This document shows, piece after piece, positions 42,777 through 51,122 of a stretch of DNA of 64,000 nucleotides. The stretch comes from Brevundimonas subvibrioides ATCC 15264 (GTDB lineage Bacteria > Pseudomonadota > Alphaproteobacteria > Caulobacterales > Caulobacteraceae): positions 1,984,001 through 2,048,000 of the forward strand of contig NC_014375.1 in the NCBI RefSeq assembly GCF_000144605.1. The letters run 5' to 3'. Position 1 is the first letter of the stretch, and every line of letters begins with the position of its first letter. Made by a program: the position numbers and the translations under genes. Below the pieces are notes generated by a model. That model was not told the origin of the DNA, did not search any database, and saw only the letters and a program-made list of their open reading frames with translations.

Positions 42777-44195
42777 ATGCGCGACGACAACGTTTTTGAT
42801 GCCTGGATCGATCTGAACAATGTCAGCGATCACACGCACGAGCTGCTGGAGGCCTTGGCCAGACATTACGAGGCCATGGGAGCATTGCTCCCGGATGAGG
42901 CTGCGGAGGAGGTTCGAGACGTTCTTCGAAAAGTGGATGCGGAGGCTTGGGCCCGTTCTTTCGGTAACGGTGAGGAGCGCCTCGCGGAAACCCGGAACCA
43001 GGTCCCGAGCGTCTTTTTCAAGGACAGCCTCGACCGGGTTGATAACCTGTACTTCGAGCTCGGTGGCTTCGCCCACGCCCTCTATTGCTACGCATCGAGC
43101 GGGATGGTCGAGCCGGGCTATCGCGACACCACTCGTGAAACGATGTCGACATGGATCGAGGGTTGGCTGGAGCGCGCCAACAGGATCGCCGAGACAACCC
43201 CAGCATCGGTGCACTCGCTGGACTTCTTCCGTCTGATTGCCATGGGCGCCAACGCGCGTTGGGCGCTCGACAATGGCCGGCCCATCACGGGCGACCAGCT
43301 CGCCGCGCTGTCGGCGCTGGCCCGGAACGAGGGAGCGACTTCGACCGCGGCCTATGAGCGGGTTCGCAAGACGGTCCAGAATCTGGTCGCGGAAGCCTTG
43401 GGCAAGTCGTCGAACAAAGACCTTGAGGTTCTGCCCAACCGCTCGATCTCCCCAGCCTCCGCGATTAGCTGGCTCCGCGAACAGGCTCCGGACTATTTCC
43501 CCTCGATGTGGGCGCTCCCGGAGCCGATCCAGGCGGCCGAGGCCGAAGACGAGACAGAGGCTTTCGTGTTCGTCCCGGTAGCCAGCGCACACCTGCATGT
43601 CGAACCCAAGCTGTTCACCCCCGACGCCCGCCTTGAAGAAGGCTACGTCGTCGGCGCGAGCTCCAAGGTGATCGGCGACTACTGGGAAGCGCTGGATGCG
43701 TTGAGTCACATGCGCGCCCCTCGCTTCCGGCACCCTCGGGCGCATGCCGCGCTCGGCCCCCTAGCCTGCGAGGATAGCTGGGTCCGCGTTCCCCGCGGCG
43801 AAATCGAAGCCCAGCTGGCTGCCCTCGCGACGCCGGGCGAGGAACATGTCGACGGTCCAACATCGGAGATCGTCGAGGCGATCAAGGCCGATCTTCGCTT
43901 CAGGCCGCTCGCGTTGGGCCACAGCCGCAAGCTCTTTCGTTTCCAAAGCGTGCGAACGGGCAAGGCCATAGCGGTCGAGGCGCGCAAGGGACCGCCTGTC
44001 GTCTACGTCGCGCGTCGGGATGGTGAAAATCTGCCCTCCCTGGCCTCAAGCGCGCGGATCGTGGGCGGCGCTCCGTCCGGGCGGAACAGCAACTTGAACT
44101 CGATTCCGACCTTCAAGAACGAGGAGTTGCTTGCCTTCCGGCCGGCCGCCGCGTCGGACCTGGCTGGCCTGCTGGATCATCTCTCCGCCGCCTGA
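42777..44195 (+). CDS. Uncharacterised defence-island protein (472 aa)
   Basis: I do not recognise this protein. It starts MRDDNVFDAWIDLNNVSDHT and is soluble and acidic. Its N-terminal half is helical (about residues 1-165). The middle segment LTGDQ-like ITGDQLAALSALARNEGATS, with NRSISPASAISWLREQAPDY, looks like a helix-turn-helix or domain-boundary region, and the C-terminal half is mixed. No transmembrane segments, nuclease or NTPase motifs are visible. It is divergent from the Druantia operon, has its own promoter, and is closed by a strong terminator. It is therefore a separate transcription unit between Druantia and the DUF262 enzyme. Confidence 0.7.
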   Translation: MRDDNVFDAWIDLNNVSDHTHELLEALARHYEAMGALLPDEAAEEVRDVLRKVDAEAWARSFGNGEERLAETRNQVPSVFFKDSLDRVDNLYFELGGFAHALYCYASSGMVEPGYRDTTRETMSTWIEGWLERANRIAETTPASVHSLDFFRLIAMGANARWALDNGRPITGDQLAALSALARNEGATSTAAYERVRKTVQNLVAEALGKSSNKDLEVLPNRSISPASAISWLREQAPDYFPSMWALPEPIQAAEAEDETEAFVFVPVASAHLHVEPKLFTPDARLEEGYVVGASSKVIGDYWEALDALSHMRAPRFRHPRAHAALGPLACEDSWVRVPRGEIEAQLAALATPGEEHVDGPTSEIVEAIKADLRFRPLALGHSRKLFRFQSVRTGKAIAVEARKGPPVVYVARRDGENLPSLASSARIVGGAPSGRNSNLNSIPTFKNEELLAFRPAAASDLAGLLDHLSAA

Positions 44196-44252
44196 GCGGA
44201 GCGCCCTCTCTCTACCTGATCGGTTTGATTGACGTTTTCTGATCACATCCTT

Positions 44253-44297
44253 GGACGGGAGGCTGGGCCGCGAGGCTCACTCCCGTCCATCTTTTTT
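44253..44297 (+). terminator. Rho-independent terminator after the 472-aa gene
   Basis: A perfect 9-bp stem GGACGGGAG (44253-44261) / CTCCCGTCC (44280-44288), with additional pairing possible in the loop (GGCC/GGC), is followed by ATCTTTTTTA. This is the clearest intrinsic terminator in the window. Confidence 0.85.
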
Positions 44298-44450
44298 ATC
44301 CTTGGTCCGACGCGACGACCCGTCCCATGATCCGGTAGCCTCGGATGCTTGTCGCGAACCACGATTCACGCCAAGCGAGTGAGGGCTCGTCATGCGGGCT
44401 CAGCGTCCAGTCATCGCGACTGGTTCAGTCAAGACCCAGGCGCCTCCCTC

Positions 44451-46112
44451 ATGCAGCTCTCCCCCCTCCACCTATCCGTCGCCAAACTGCTCGATGGTCG
44501 ACTCTTCCGGATACCGGGCTACCAGCGGGCCTATTCTTGGCAGAGCCGTCAGCGCGCCGATCTGTTCAAGGACATCGAGGAGGCGCACCGCTCGGGCCGG
44601 GAGCACTTCATGGCTACGGTGGTCGCCCTCGCGCGTGAAAAGCGCGTCATCGCCGCCGACGAGCTGCAGGTCGTCGAACTTGTCGATGGCCAGCAACGCG
44701 TCACCTCGCTCGTAATCCTGATCAAGGCGATCGAGAAAGCACTCGGCGAGACGGACGGTGCGGAACGCAAGAGCAAGCGCGACCTTCAGGATCTTCTGGT
44801 CAAGGGAGACGACCATTCGCTGGTGCTTCTGCAGACCAACCACGACAGCAGCGACGTCTTCCTGAACTATCTGCGAAAGGGAGAACTGACCGGATCGGTC
44901 GCCACGGGCTCCGACCAAAACCTCCTGAACGCGATGCGGGAGAGCGAGGAAGTCGTGGCGCGCTGGCAGGCCGCCGGAGAGCTGGTCGCGCTACTTGGGA
45001 CGATCCGGAACAAGCTCTCGTTGATCTACCACGAGCTCTTGGACGAAGCGACGGTCTACCGGGTGTTCGAGGTGCTCAACAGCCGAGGCCTGGATGTGCG
45101 TTGGATCGACAAGACCAAGAGCCAGCTGATGGCGTCGATCTGCGAATACGTGGACGACCCTGCGTCTCGCGCCGAGGGGCTGCGGGAGATGCAGACCATA
45201 TGGCAGGACATCTATCGCATCCTTGGCCTGCGGGAGGGCTTGGGCACCGAGTCCCTGAGGTTGGCCGGCACCTGGTCGGCGCTCAACCAGCCGAACCGCA
45301 TTGTTTCGGATGAGGACGCCTCGCGCGAGCTCGTGCGTCGCGCGGGCGAAAAATTGCCGTCCATCATAGAGGCGGCCCAGTGGCTCCGTCAGGTCGTCCG
45401 AGAGGTCAATGAGCTGAACGGGGATGTGCGGCTGTCCGCCGTCACCAAGATCGCCCATGCCCGGATGCTGGCGATCGCCATCAAGCTGCGCAAGTTCGAC
45501 CCCGCGACCCAAGAGGGCCTGCTCGGAGCCTGGGAGAAGGTCACCTTCCGGATCTTCGGGCTCGCCGGCCGCGACACTCGCCACATGGTTGGAGACTATG
45601 TGCGGCTGGGTTTCGACATCTTGGCGCGCAAGATGACCTCGACGGACATCGCCAAGGCGCTCGCCAACCTCGGCGAAGGGTTCGAGATCGACGAGATCAT
45701 TGACGACGGCGACTGGTCTGAATGCTACGGCGGATGGAGCGAGGAACTACGTTACCTGCTGTTCCGCTACGACGAGCGGCTCGCGAAGGACGCCGGCGAG
45801 CAAATCAACGCCGCCCAGTGGACCAAGATCTGGTCAATGGACGCCTCGAAGTCGATCGAGCACATTGTCCCCCAGAGTTCGGACAAGCGGTACATCCACC
45901 ATCTCGGCAACTTGACGATGCTGCCGCCCGGAGTGAACTCCTCGCTCAAGGACAAGCCGCCCGCCAAGAAGTCGGATCGCTACATCGAATGCGGGATCAA
46001 GGAGACGGTCGCGGTCGGCAGGCTGGTCCAAGAACGGCGGGGATGGACCGAGCAGGATGTGCATCAGCGCGCGCAACGGCTTCTTGAGTTCGTCCGAACC
46101 GAATGGGGCTAG
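44451..46112 (+). CDS. DUF262-DUF1524 protein, GmrSD-like type IV restriction enzyme
   Basis: A 553-aa single-chain protein. The N-terminal DUF262 (GmrS-like) has RIPGYQRAYSW near residues 20-30 and VVELVDGQQRVTSL with the DGQQR NTP-binding and cleavage motif near residue 79. The C-terminal DUF1524 (GmrD-like) His-Me nuclease has KSIEHIVPQSSDKR near 469 and HHLGNLTMLPPGVNSSLKDK. Such proteins use NTP to cut foreign DNA carrying modified bases. The ATG at 44451 gives the family N-terminus; the ORF extends to a TTG at 44349 without support. It lies beyond a terminator and so is expressed separately. Confidence 0.88.
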   Translation: MQLSPLHLSVAKLLDGRLFRIPGYQRAYSWQSRQRADLFKDIEEAHRSGREHFMATVVALAREKRVIAADELQVVELVDGQQRVTSLVILIKAIEKALGETDGAERKSKRDLQDLLVKGDDHSLVLLQTNHDSSDVFLNYLRKGELTGSVATGSDQNLLNAMRESEEVVARWQAAGELVALLGTIRNKLSLIYHELLDEATVYRVFEVLNSRGLDVRWIDKTKSQLMASICEYVDDPASRAEGLREMQTIWQDIYRILGLREGLGTESLRLAGTWSALNQPNRIVSDEDASRELVRRAGEKLPSIIEAAQWLRQVVREVNELNGDVRLSAVTKIAHARMLAIAIKLRKFDPATQEGLLGAWEKVTFRIFGLAGRDTRHMVGDYVRLGFDILARKMTSTDIAKALANLGEGFEIDEIIDDGDWSECYGGWSEELRYLLFRYDERLAKDAGEQINAAQWTKIWSMDASKSIEHIVPQSSDKRYIHHLGNLTMLPPGVNSSLKDKPPAKKSDRYIECGIKETVAVGRLVQERRGWTEQDVHQRAQRLLEFVRTEWG

Positions 46113-46294
46113 AGCATGGGTTCTGGGTCCGCGTAGCTCGATTTACCGAGGCGCGCTCGCCGCCGCCCTCCCCTGCTTAGCGTTCCCGCTTCGTTCGCGA
46201 AATGCGCATAATCGGCATTCCACGAAGGGACTCGACCGCACGCGCCTAACAGATGTTAGCCCTTGATCCCGGCCCTGCGTTTCGCGAGGGCTGT

Positions 46295-46320
46295 CCGCGA
46301 TTTCGCGGCCGACTCTTTTT
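46295..46320 (+). terminator. Weak terminator-like hairpin downstream of the DUF262 gene
   Basis: CCGCG-ATTT-CGCGG (46295-46308) is followed within eight bases by CTTTTTCTC. The stem is short. Another GC-rich inverted repeat precedes it (GCCCT/AGGGC near 46259-46291). The 46113-46357 stretch contains no gene. Confidence 0.4.
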
Positions 46321-46357
46321 CTCAAGAGCGGTCTGCGGTCTGCCGGGAGTGGAATGA

Positions 46358-47659
46358 ATGATCGCTCGCGATGAACTCTACCGGCTCGTCTGGACGAAGC
46401 CGATGACCCAGATCGCCGAACAGTTCGACGTTTCCGGTAGCTATCTGGCCCGGATCTGCACCCTGCTTAATGTCCCGCGCCCGGCGCGGGGATATTGGGC
46501 CAAACTGGCGGTCGGCAAAGCGCCGGCGCAAACACCCCTGCCCGTAGCGCAACCTGGCGACCCCCTGCATTGGAGCAAAGACCGGGAGCATGTCGCACCT
46601 CAGAAACTCAAAGCTCCGCCCCGACGCAGACGCGTGGCCGTTCGGATCGATCGTAGTCGGATTCATGGCCTGATCCGCGGTGCAAGGACCCATTTCGAAA
46701 ACGGCCGGCCGGTCGATGACGGCGACTACCTCAAACCCTATAAGAAGTTGCTGGTGGACGTGACTGCTTCCAAAGCTTGTCTCGACAAGGCGCTCAACCT
46801 CGCCAACGACCTTTTCGGCGGGCTAGAATCCGTCGGACATCGTGTGGTACTGGCGCCGTCCGACGCGAAGCTGAGGCGGTCGCAATTCGACGAGCGCGAG
46901 GTTGTCTCCCAACCTCGCGACTACTGGCAACATAACGGCCCCTGGTCCCCATACCGACCGACAGTGGTCTATGTCGGAACCGTAGCCATTGGTCTTGCGA
47001 TTGTTGAGACCTCGGAGACCGTCACGCTGCGATACCTTGCCGGCAAATATGTCCGCGAGACCGACTATGTCCCTCCCCGCGGTCGCCATGCCGTTGACCA
47101 CAGTTGGACCACGACCCGCGACCTCCCGTCCGGCCGAATGCGCATCATCGCCTATTCTCCCTACGGGCGGGTGAACTGGTCAATGCAGTGGCAGGAATCC
47201 AAATCCGCGGCGCTATCCAGTCAGATCAGGACGATCGTCCAGGCGATCGAGTCGGCAGCGCCCGACCTCGTGGCCAAACTGGAAGAGGCTGACCGCCAGG
47301 CCGAGCTTCGTCACCAGCAATGGTTGGCCGAAGAGGAACGCCGACGGCAGGAGGACGACCGTCGACGGGTTAAGCAGTCGGTTGCGGACAGCCGATCCGA
47401 ACTCGGCCAGGTCATCAAGCAGTGGTCCGATGTCATGAGCGTCGAGCGCTTCCTGGCCGGGGTGGAGCACCGGGCAAGGGATCTCCCCGAGACTGACAGG
47501 CGAGAGCTGCTCGAGCGGCTGGCGCTCGCGCGCAGCTTCTTGGGCGACCAGGATCCGCTGGCGTTCTTTCGAGAGTGGAAGACGCCGGAGGAGCGATACG
47601 CTCCCCAGTATCCGATTGCATCGGGAACCGGTGGGGCGGGCTCACCAGGATCGGAGTAG
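46358..47659 (+). CDS. HTH-start uncharacterised protein (433 aa)
   Basis: The first 50 residues (MIARDELYRLVWTKPMTQIA, then FDVSGSYLARICTLLNVPRP and ARGYWAKLAVGK) form a conserved-looking HTH-type start found on various accessory-region proteins of unknown function. The rest has a beta-rich middle (VVYVGTVAIGLAIVE, RMRIIAYSPYGRVNW) and a long charged coiled coil at about residues 300-350 (DRQAELRHQQWLAEEERRRQ). No catalytic motif is visible. It is the last gene of the defence island; the second catabolic cluster begins 65 bp later on the other strand. Confidence 0.7.
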   Translation: MIARDELYRLVWTKPMTQIAEQFDVSGSYLARICTLLNVPRPARGYWAKLAVGKAPAQTPLPVAQPGDPLHWSKDREHVAPQKLKAPPRRRRVAVRIDRSRIHGLIRGARTHFENGRPVDDGDYLKPYKKLLVDVTASKACLDKALNLANDLFGGLESVGHRVVLAPSDAKLRRSQFDEREVVSQPRDYWQHNGPWSPYRPTVVYVGTVAIGLAIVETSETVTLRYLAGKYVRETDYVPPRGRHAVDHSWTTTRDLPSGRMRIIAYSPYGRVNWSMQWQESKSAALSSQIRTIVQAIESAAPDLVAKLEEADRQAELRHQQWLAEEERRRQEDDRRRVKQSVADSRSELGQVIKQWSDVMSVERFLAGVEHRARDLPETDRRELLERLALARSFLGDQDPLAFFREWKTPEERYAPQYPIASGTGGAGSPGSE

Positions 47660-47724
47660 CGGAGACAAATTATCAAAGGACTGCCCGCACCGCCACGGCT
47701 TTTCGCGCACCGTGCAACGTCCGC

Positions 47725-49551
47725 TCAGATCCTGACCATCAAGGGGTGGTCGTCATTCGAGAAGGCCGTTTCCATCAGTCGAGGGCGGTTTCGCAGGAGC
47801 GCGCGGCCGTTGATGGTCCCCTTTTCTGTGAGTTCGCCCAGGGCCGCCGACGGTGCCGCGTCGACGACGAGTGCGGCGACCACCCGATTGGCACTCCCGG
47901 TTCCCTGTTCGAAAAGGCACCTCAAACGCTCTTCCAAGACCGAACGCACATCGGGCGCGAGTTGCTCATCCGTGACGACTCCCTGTGCGGGGAACAGAAG
48001 CAGGCGCACGTCGGCGTGGCCTGAACCAATCACCACAACGTCCGCTGCGAGATCGCCAAAGATCTCCAGCGATTTGAGCCGAAGAGCCGATGCGCTCACG
48101 CGGGTTCCCGAAGAGAGCTTGAAATCCTCTCCTTCGCGCCCTTCGAAGCGGAACCCGGCCGAAGCATCCGCAGGGTCGACGAAGCTCAGCAGGTCGCCCG
48201 ACCGAAAATAGCCGTCCCGGTCGAACACATCGTCGGTGACCGCCGGGTTTCGCCAGTATCCCGAGGTGACGTTGGGCCCCTTGTACAGGGCATGGAACAG
48301 ACCGCCCTCCTCCCGCACCAGCTTCAGGACCAGTCCGGGAACCGGCACGCCGACCACGCCCGGTCCCGTCGCACGACGGTTTCCGAACAGCGCCAGGGGG
48401 CTGGTTTCCGTCATGCCCAGGCCGGTGACGATCAGGATCTGCTCGCCGACCGAATTCCTGGCCAGCCGCTCCAGATCGGCCCACGTCGTCTTGCGTATGC
48501 CGGCGGCCGAGTACCAGAGAAACCTCAGCGCTCCGAAGAAGGTCCTGCAGAGATTCGCGTCCGCCTCCAGATGCGGCAGCAGCGCCTCGAATCCCAGCGG
48601 GACGTTGAAATACAGCGTCGGCGAGACCCGTTTCAGCAGGTCGACGGTTCGGCCGATCCGTTCGGGCGTCGGCTTGCCCGGGTCGATGTAGAGGGTGCCG
48701 CCGTTGCAAAGGATGATGGTGAAGATGCTGTTGCCGCCCGCCGTATGGTTCCACGGGAGCCAGTCCACCATCACGGGTGGCTCGGCGGCCAGGAACGCCG
48801 AGACCTGCCGCTGGGCCTGCGCGGACGCACAGAGCATGCGATGCGTGTTGACGACCGCTTTCGGGTGTCCCGTGGAGCCCGAGGTGAAGAGAAATTTCGC
48901 GATCGTGTCGCCGTCCACGGCCCGGGCAGCGGCCACGACGGAGGCCAGGCCGAGGCCGTCTCCCGCCAGTGCCTCGAGCGGGATCATATCCGGGGTCGGA
49001 TTGCGATATGCGACGACGGGCACGGCCGGGTCGAGCGCTTCGGACAGCGCAGCCGCATAGAGCGGGCCGTCATCGACAATGATCAGGCCGGGGGTCAGCA
49101 GATCGAGCACGTGGGCCAGTTTCGCCGGGTCATGGCCCGGTCCGGCATAGGCAGGCGCGACCGGGGCAACGGGTATGCCGACGTAATGGGCCGCCATGGC
49201 GATGGTCGCGTGCGCGATGCTGTTCGACATGAAGAGCACAAGGGGGCGCTCCGCATCGAGCCCGCGACCGAGCAGGCCCTGGGCGAGGGCCAGAACACGG
49301 CGGTGCCCCTCGCCGTAGGTCATGACCCGCTCGCCGTCCCCGGTCTGTTCAACCAGCCAGGCGCGATCGGGAGCCTCCGTGGCCCACCGATCGAGCCAAT
49401 CCCCGATCCGGACGTCGAAGGCTTCGAGGTCCGTTGCCGACCTGACCAGAAACCCGTCGGGGGTCGTCTCCAGCAGGACCTCGGGCCGGATCCAGGCGAC
49501 AGCCCGTGTGGATGTCGGTCCACCCTCGTGCGACCCGGGTCCGGAGTTCAC
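47725..49551 (-). CDS. Feruloyl-CoA-synthase-like acyl/aryl-CoA ligase
   Basis: A 608-aa AMP-forming CoA ligase. Motifs: P-loop FLFTSGSTGHPKAVVNTHRM (about residues 218-237), then WLPWNHTAGGN, VTGLGMTETSPLALFGN, YFRSGDLLSFVDP (about 450) and FEGREGEDFKLSSGTRVSA. The DWLPWNHTAGGN and GREGEDFKLSSGTRV segments are typical of the feruloyl-CoA synthase group rather than of general fatty-acid ligases. It would activate an aromatic or terpenoid carboxylic acid. Its start overlaps the stop of the DUF35 gene by four bases. It is the last gene of the operon, next to the defence island. Confidence 0.85.
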   Translation of the reverse strand: MNSGPGSHEGGPTSTRAVAWIRPEVLLETTPDGFLVRSATDLEAFDVRIGDWLDRWATEAPDRAWLVEQTGDGERVMTYGEGHRRVLALAQGLLGRGLDAERPLVLFMSNSIAHATIAMAAHYVGIPVAPVAPAYAGPGHDPAKLAHVLDLLTPGLIIVDDGPLYAAALSEALDPAVPVVAYRNPTPDMIPLEALAGDGLGLASVVAAARAVDGDTIAKFLFTSGSTGHPKAVVNTHRMLCASAQAQRQVSAFLAAEPPVMVDWLPWNHTAGGNSIFTIILCNGGTLYIDPGKPTPERIGRTVDLLKRVSPTLYFNVPLGFEALLPHLEADANLCRTFFGALRFLWYSAAGIRKTTWADLERLARNSVGEQILIVTGLGMTETSPLALFGNRRATGPGVVGVPVPGLVLKLVREEGGLFHALYKGPNVTSGYWRNPAVTDDVFDRDGYFRSGDLLSFVDPADASAGFRFEGREGEDFKLSSGTRVSASALRLKSLEIFGDLAADVVVIGSGHADVRLLLFPAQGVVTDEQLAPDVRSVLEERLRCLFEQGTGSANRVVAALVVDAAPSAALGELTEKGTINGRALLRNRPRLMETAFSNDDHPLMVRI

Positions 49552-49937
49552 GCGCCCTGGCTCCCGGATGCCTGCGGCGTGAAAAAGGGCATCATCTGTC
49601 CGCTGTCGTCCGGACGGAACACGACCCCGACTCGCTGGCCGATGGCGACCGCATCAAGATCGTCGGCATCGATGTTGCTCAGGACGATCGGCCCATCATC
49701 GAGCTTGATGTAAGCGATGCAGTACGGCGGCTTCGCCAGCCGCGCGACGCTGCAGGCGTAGATCTCGCCAAGACCCGTCGCCTCGACCCACTCCGTCGCG
49801 CCCGCCGTAAAGGGGCTGTGCTCGCGGGGATAGTGAAAGACGCGCCCCGTATCCACGCAACGCTTGAGCAGGAGAACGCCGCGCTCGGCCGCCTCCTGGA
49901 ATGGTCGCGACTCAATAGCGTCATTCGGGATCTGCAC
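49548..49937 (-). CDS. DUF35 OB-fold protein with degenerate zinc ribbon
   Basis: A 129-aa protein with the DUF35 layout: an N-terminal ribbon region (LLLKRCVDTGRVFHYPREHS) and an OB fold (GLGEIYACSVARL, YCIAYIKLDDGPIVLSNI). Only one of the four expected zinc cysteines remains in the ribbon, so zinc is probably not bound in the usual way. It sits between the Cys-less thiolase-fold protein and the CoA ligase and is presumably the partner of the former. The paralogue at 19.3-19.8 kb keeps all four cysteines. Confidence 0.82.
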   Translation of the reverse strand: MQIPNDAIESRPFQEAAERGVLLLKRCVDTGRVFHYPREHSPFTAGATEWVEATGLGEIYACSVARLAKPPYCIAYIKLDDGPIVLSNIDADDLDAVAIGQRVGVVFRPDDSGQMMPFFTPQASGSQGA

Positions 49938-49940
49938 CGC

Positions 49941-51122
49941 CTATTCCCTTTCCAGGATCAATGTCGCGCTGCCATGACGGCCACCCAGCTGACCGCCGGT
50001 TCCATGCGCCAGGGCCAGGCGACAGTCGGGCACCTGGACATCGGGATGAGCCTCACCCCGGAGCTGGCGAACAGCCTCGATCACCTTTGTCATCCCGCCA
50101 CGGTTGGCCGGATGATTGTTACAGAGCCCCCCGCCGTCGGTGTTGACCGGAAGCTTGCCGATCCCGGAAATCAGGCCACCGTCGGCCACGAAGCGCCCCC
50201 CCTGCCCCTCGGCGCAGAACCCGAGGTTCTCGAGCTGGACGAGAACCGTGATCGTGAAGCTGTCGTAGAGCGACGCGTACTGGATATCGTGCGGGGTCAC
50301 GCCGGCCTGTTCGAAGGCCTGCCGTCCGGACTGCACGCCGCCGGACTTCAGGATGTCGAAATACCCGCCGTTCAGCTGTCTGATGGCGTAGCCCGCACCG
50401 GTGGGCGTGATAAGTGGCCGTTTCAGCCCCTGCACCACCTCGGGATGCACCACGACCAGGGCCCCTCCGCCGTCCGAAATCACGCAGCAATCCAGACGAT
50501 GCAGGGGATCGGAGACCATGGGCGAGTTCAGCACCTCATCCACCGTCACCACGTTTCTCAGCATCGCGTGGGCATTGTGCTGGGCGTGGTGGGAGGCGGC
50601 GACCTTGATCCACGCCAGCTGGTCTGACGTGGTCCCGTGCTCGTACATGTGGCGCTTCGCGACCATGCCGTAGACGTTCGTCACGACGGGCTTGTAGGGG
50701 GCCTCGAAGGCGAACTCGGGCGTGTCCATCACCTGCCCGTGCATCCGGTCAGGCCTTGCGGCCTCCGCGCGGGGTCGCCCGGCCATGGTGATCAGCGCGA
50801 CACGGCATTTGCCGGCGACGATCGCCTCGACGGCATGTTCGACATGGTTGATGTAGGCCGATCCCCAGCTCTCCGTCGTGTCGAGATGGCGCAATTGCAG
50901 CCCGAGATACTCGACGATCGAAAACGGGCCCGTGCCCGGAGCCGACCATCCCGGGATATCACCGGCGCAGAAGAACCCGTCGACGTCGGACAGGCTGAGG
51001 CCTGCGTCGGCAAGCGCGCCGCGTGCGACGTCCGCAAGGAGTTGGGCCACCGAGCGATCCACGGCCTTCCGCGTCGGGTGCTCGTAGGCGCCGACGATGT
51101 AGGCCTTGCCTTTCAGGGTCAT
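49941..51122 (-). CDS. Thiolase-fold protein lacking the nucleophilic cysteine (possible retro-aldolase)
   Basis: A 393-aa SCP-x/lipid-transfer-type thiolase homologue. At the position of the catalytic cysteine it reads TTESWGSAYINHVEHAVEAI, with no Cys. The family frame is otherwise intact: MVSDPLHRLDCCVISDGGGA, YASLYDSFTITVLVQLENLG, KLPVNTDGGGLCNNHPANRG. Such Cys-less relatives include Ltp2, an aldolase that works with a DUF35 partner in steroid side-chain removal. A retro-aldol or similar C-C cleavage is therefore more likely than thiolysis; this is inference. It is coupled by a 4-bp overlap to the upstream gene, and the DUF35 gene follows three bases after its stop. Confidence 0.8.
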   Translation of the reverse strand: MTLKGKAYIVGAYEHPTRKAVDRSVAQLLADVARGALADAGLSLSDVDGFFCAGDIPGWSAPGTGPFSIVEYLGLQLRHLDTTESWGSAYINHVEHAVEAIVAGKCRVALITMAGRPRAEAARPDRMHGQVMDTPEFAFEAPYKPVVTNVYGMVAKRHMYEHGTTSDQLAWIKVAASHHAQHNAHAMLRNVVTVDEVLNSPMVSDPLHRLDCCVISDGGGALVVVHPEVVQGLKRPLITPTGAGYAIRQLNGGYFDILKSGGVQSGRQAFEQAGVTPHDIQYASLYDSFTITVLVQLENLGFCAEGQGGRFVADGGLISGIGKLPVNTDGGGLCNNHPANRGGMTKVIEAVRQLRGEAHPDVQVPDCRLALAHGTGGQLGGRHGSATLILERE

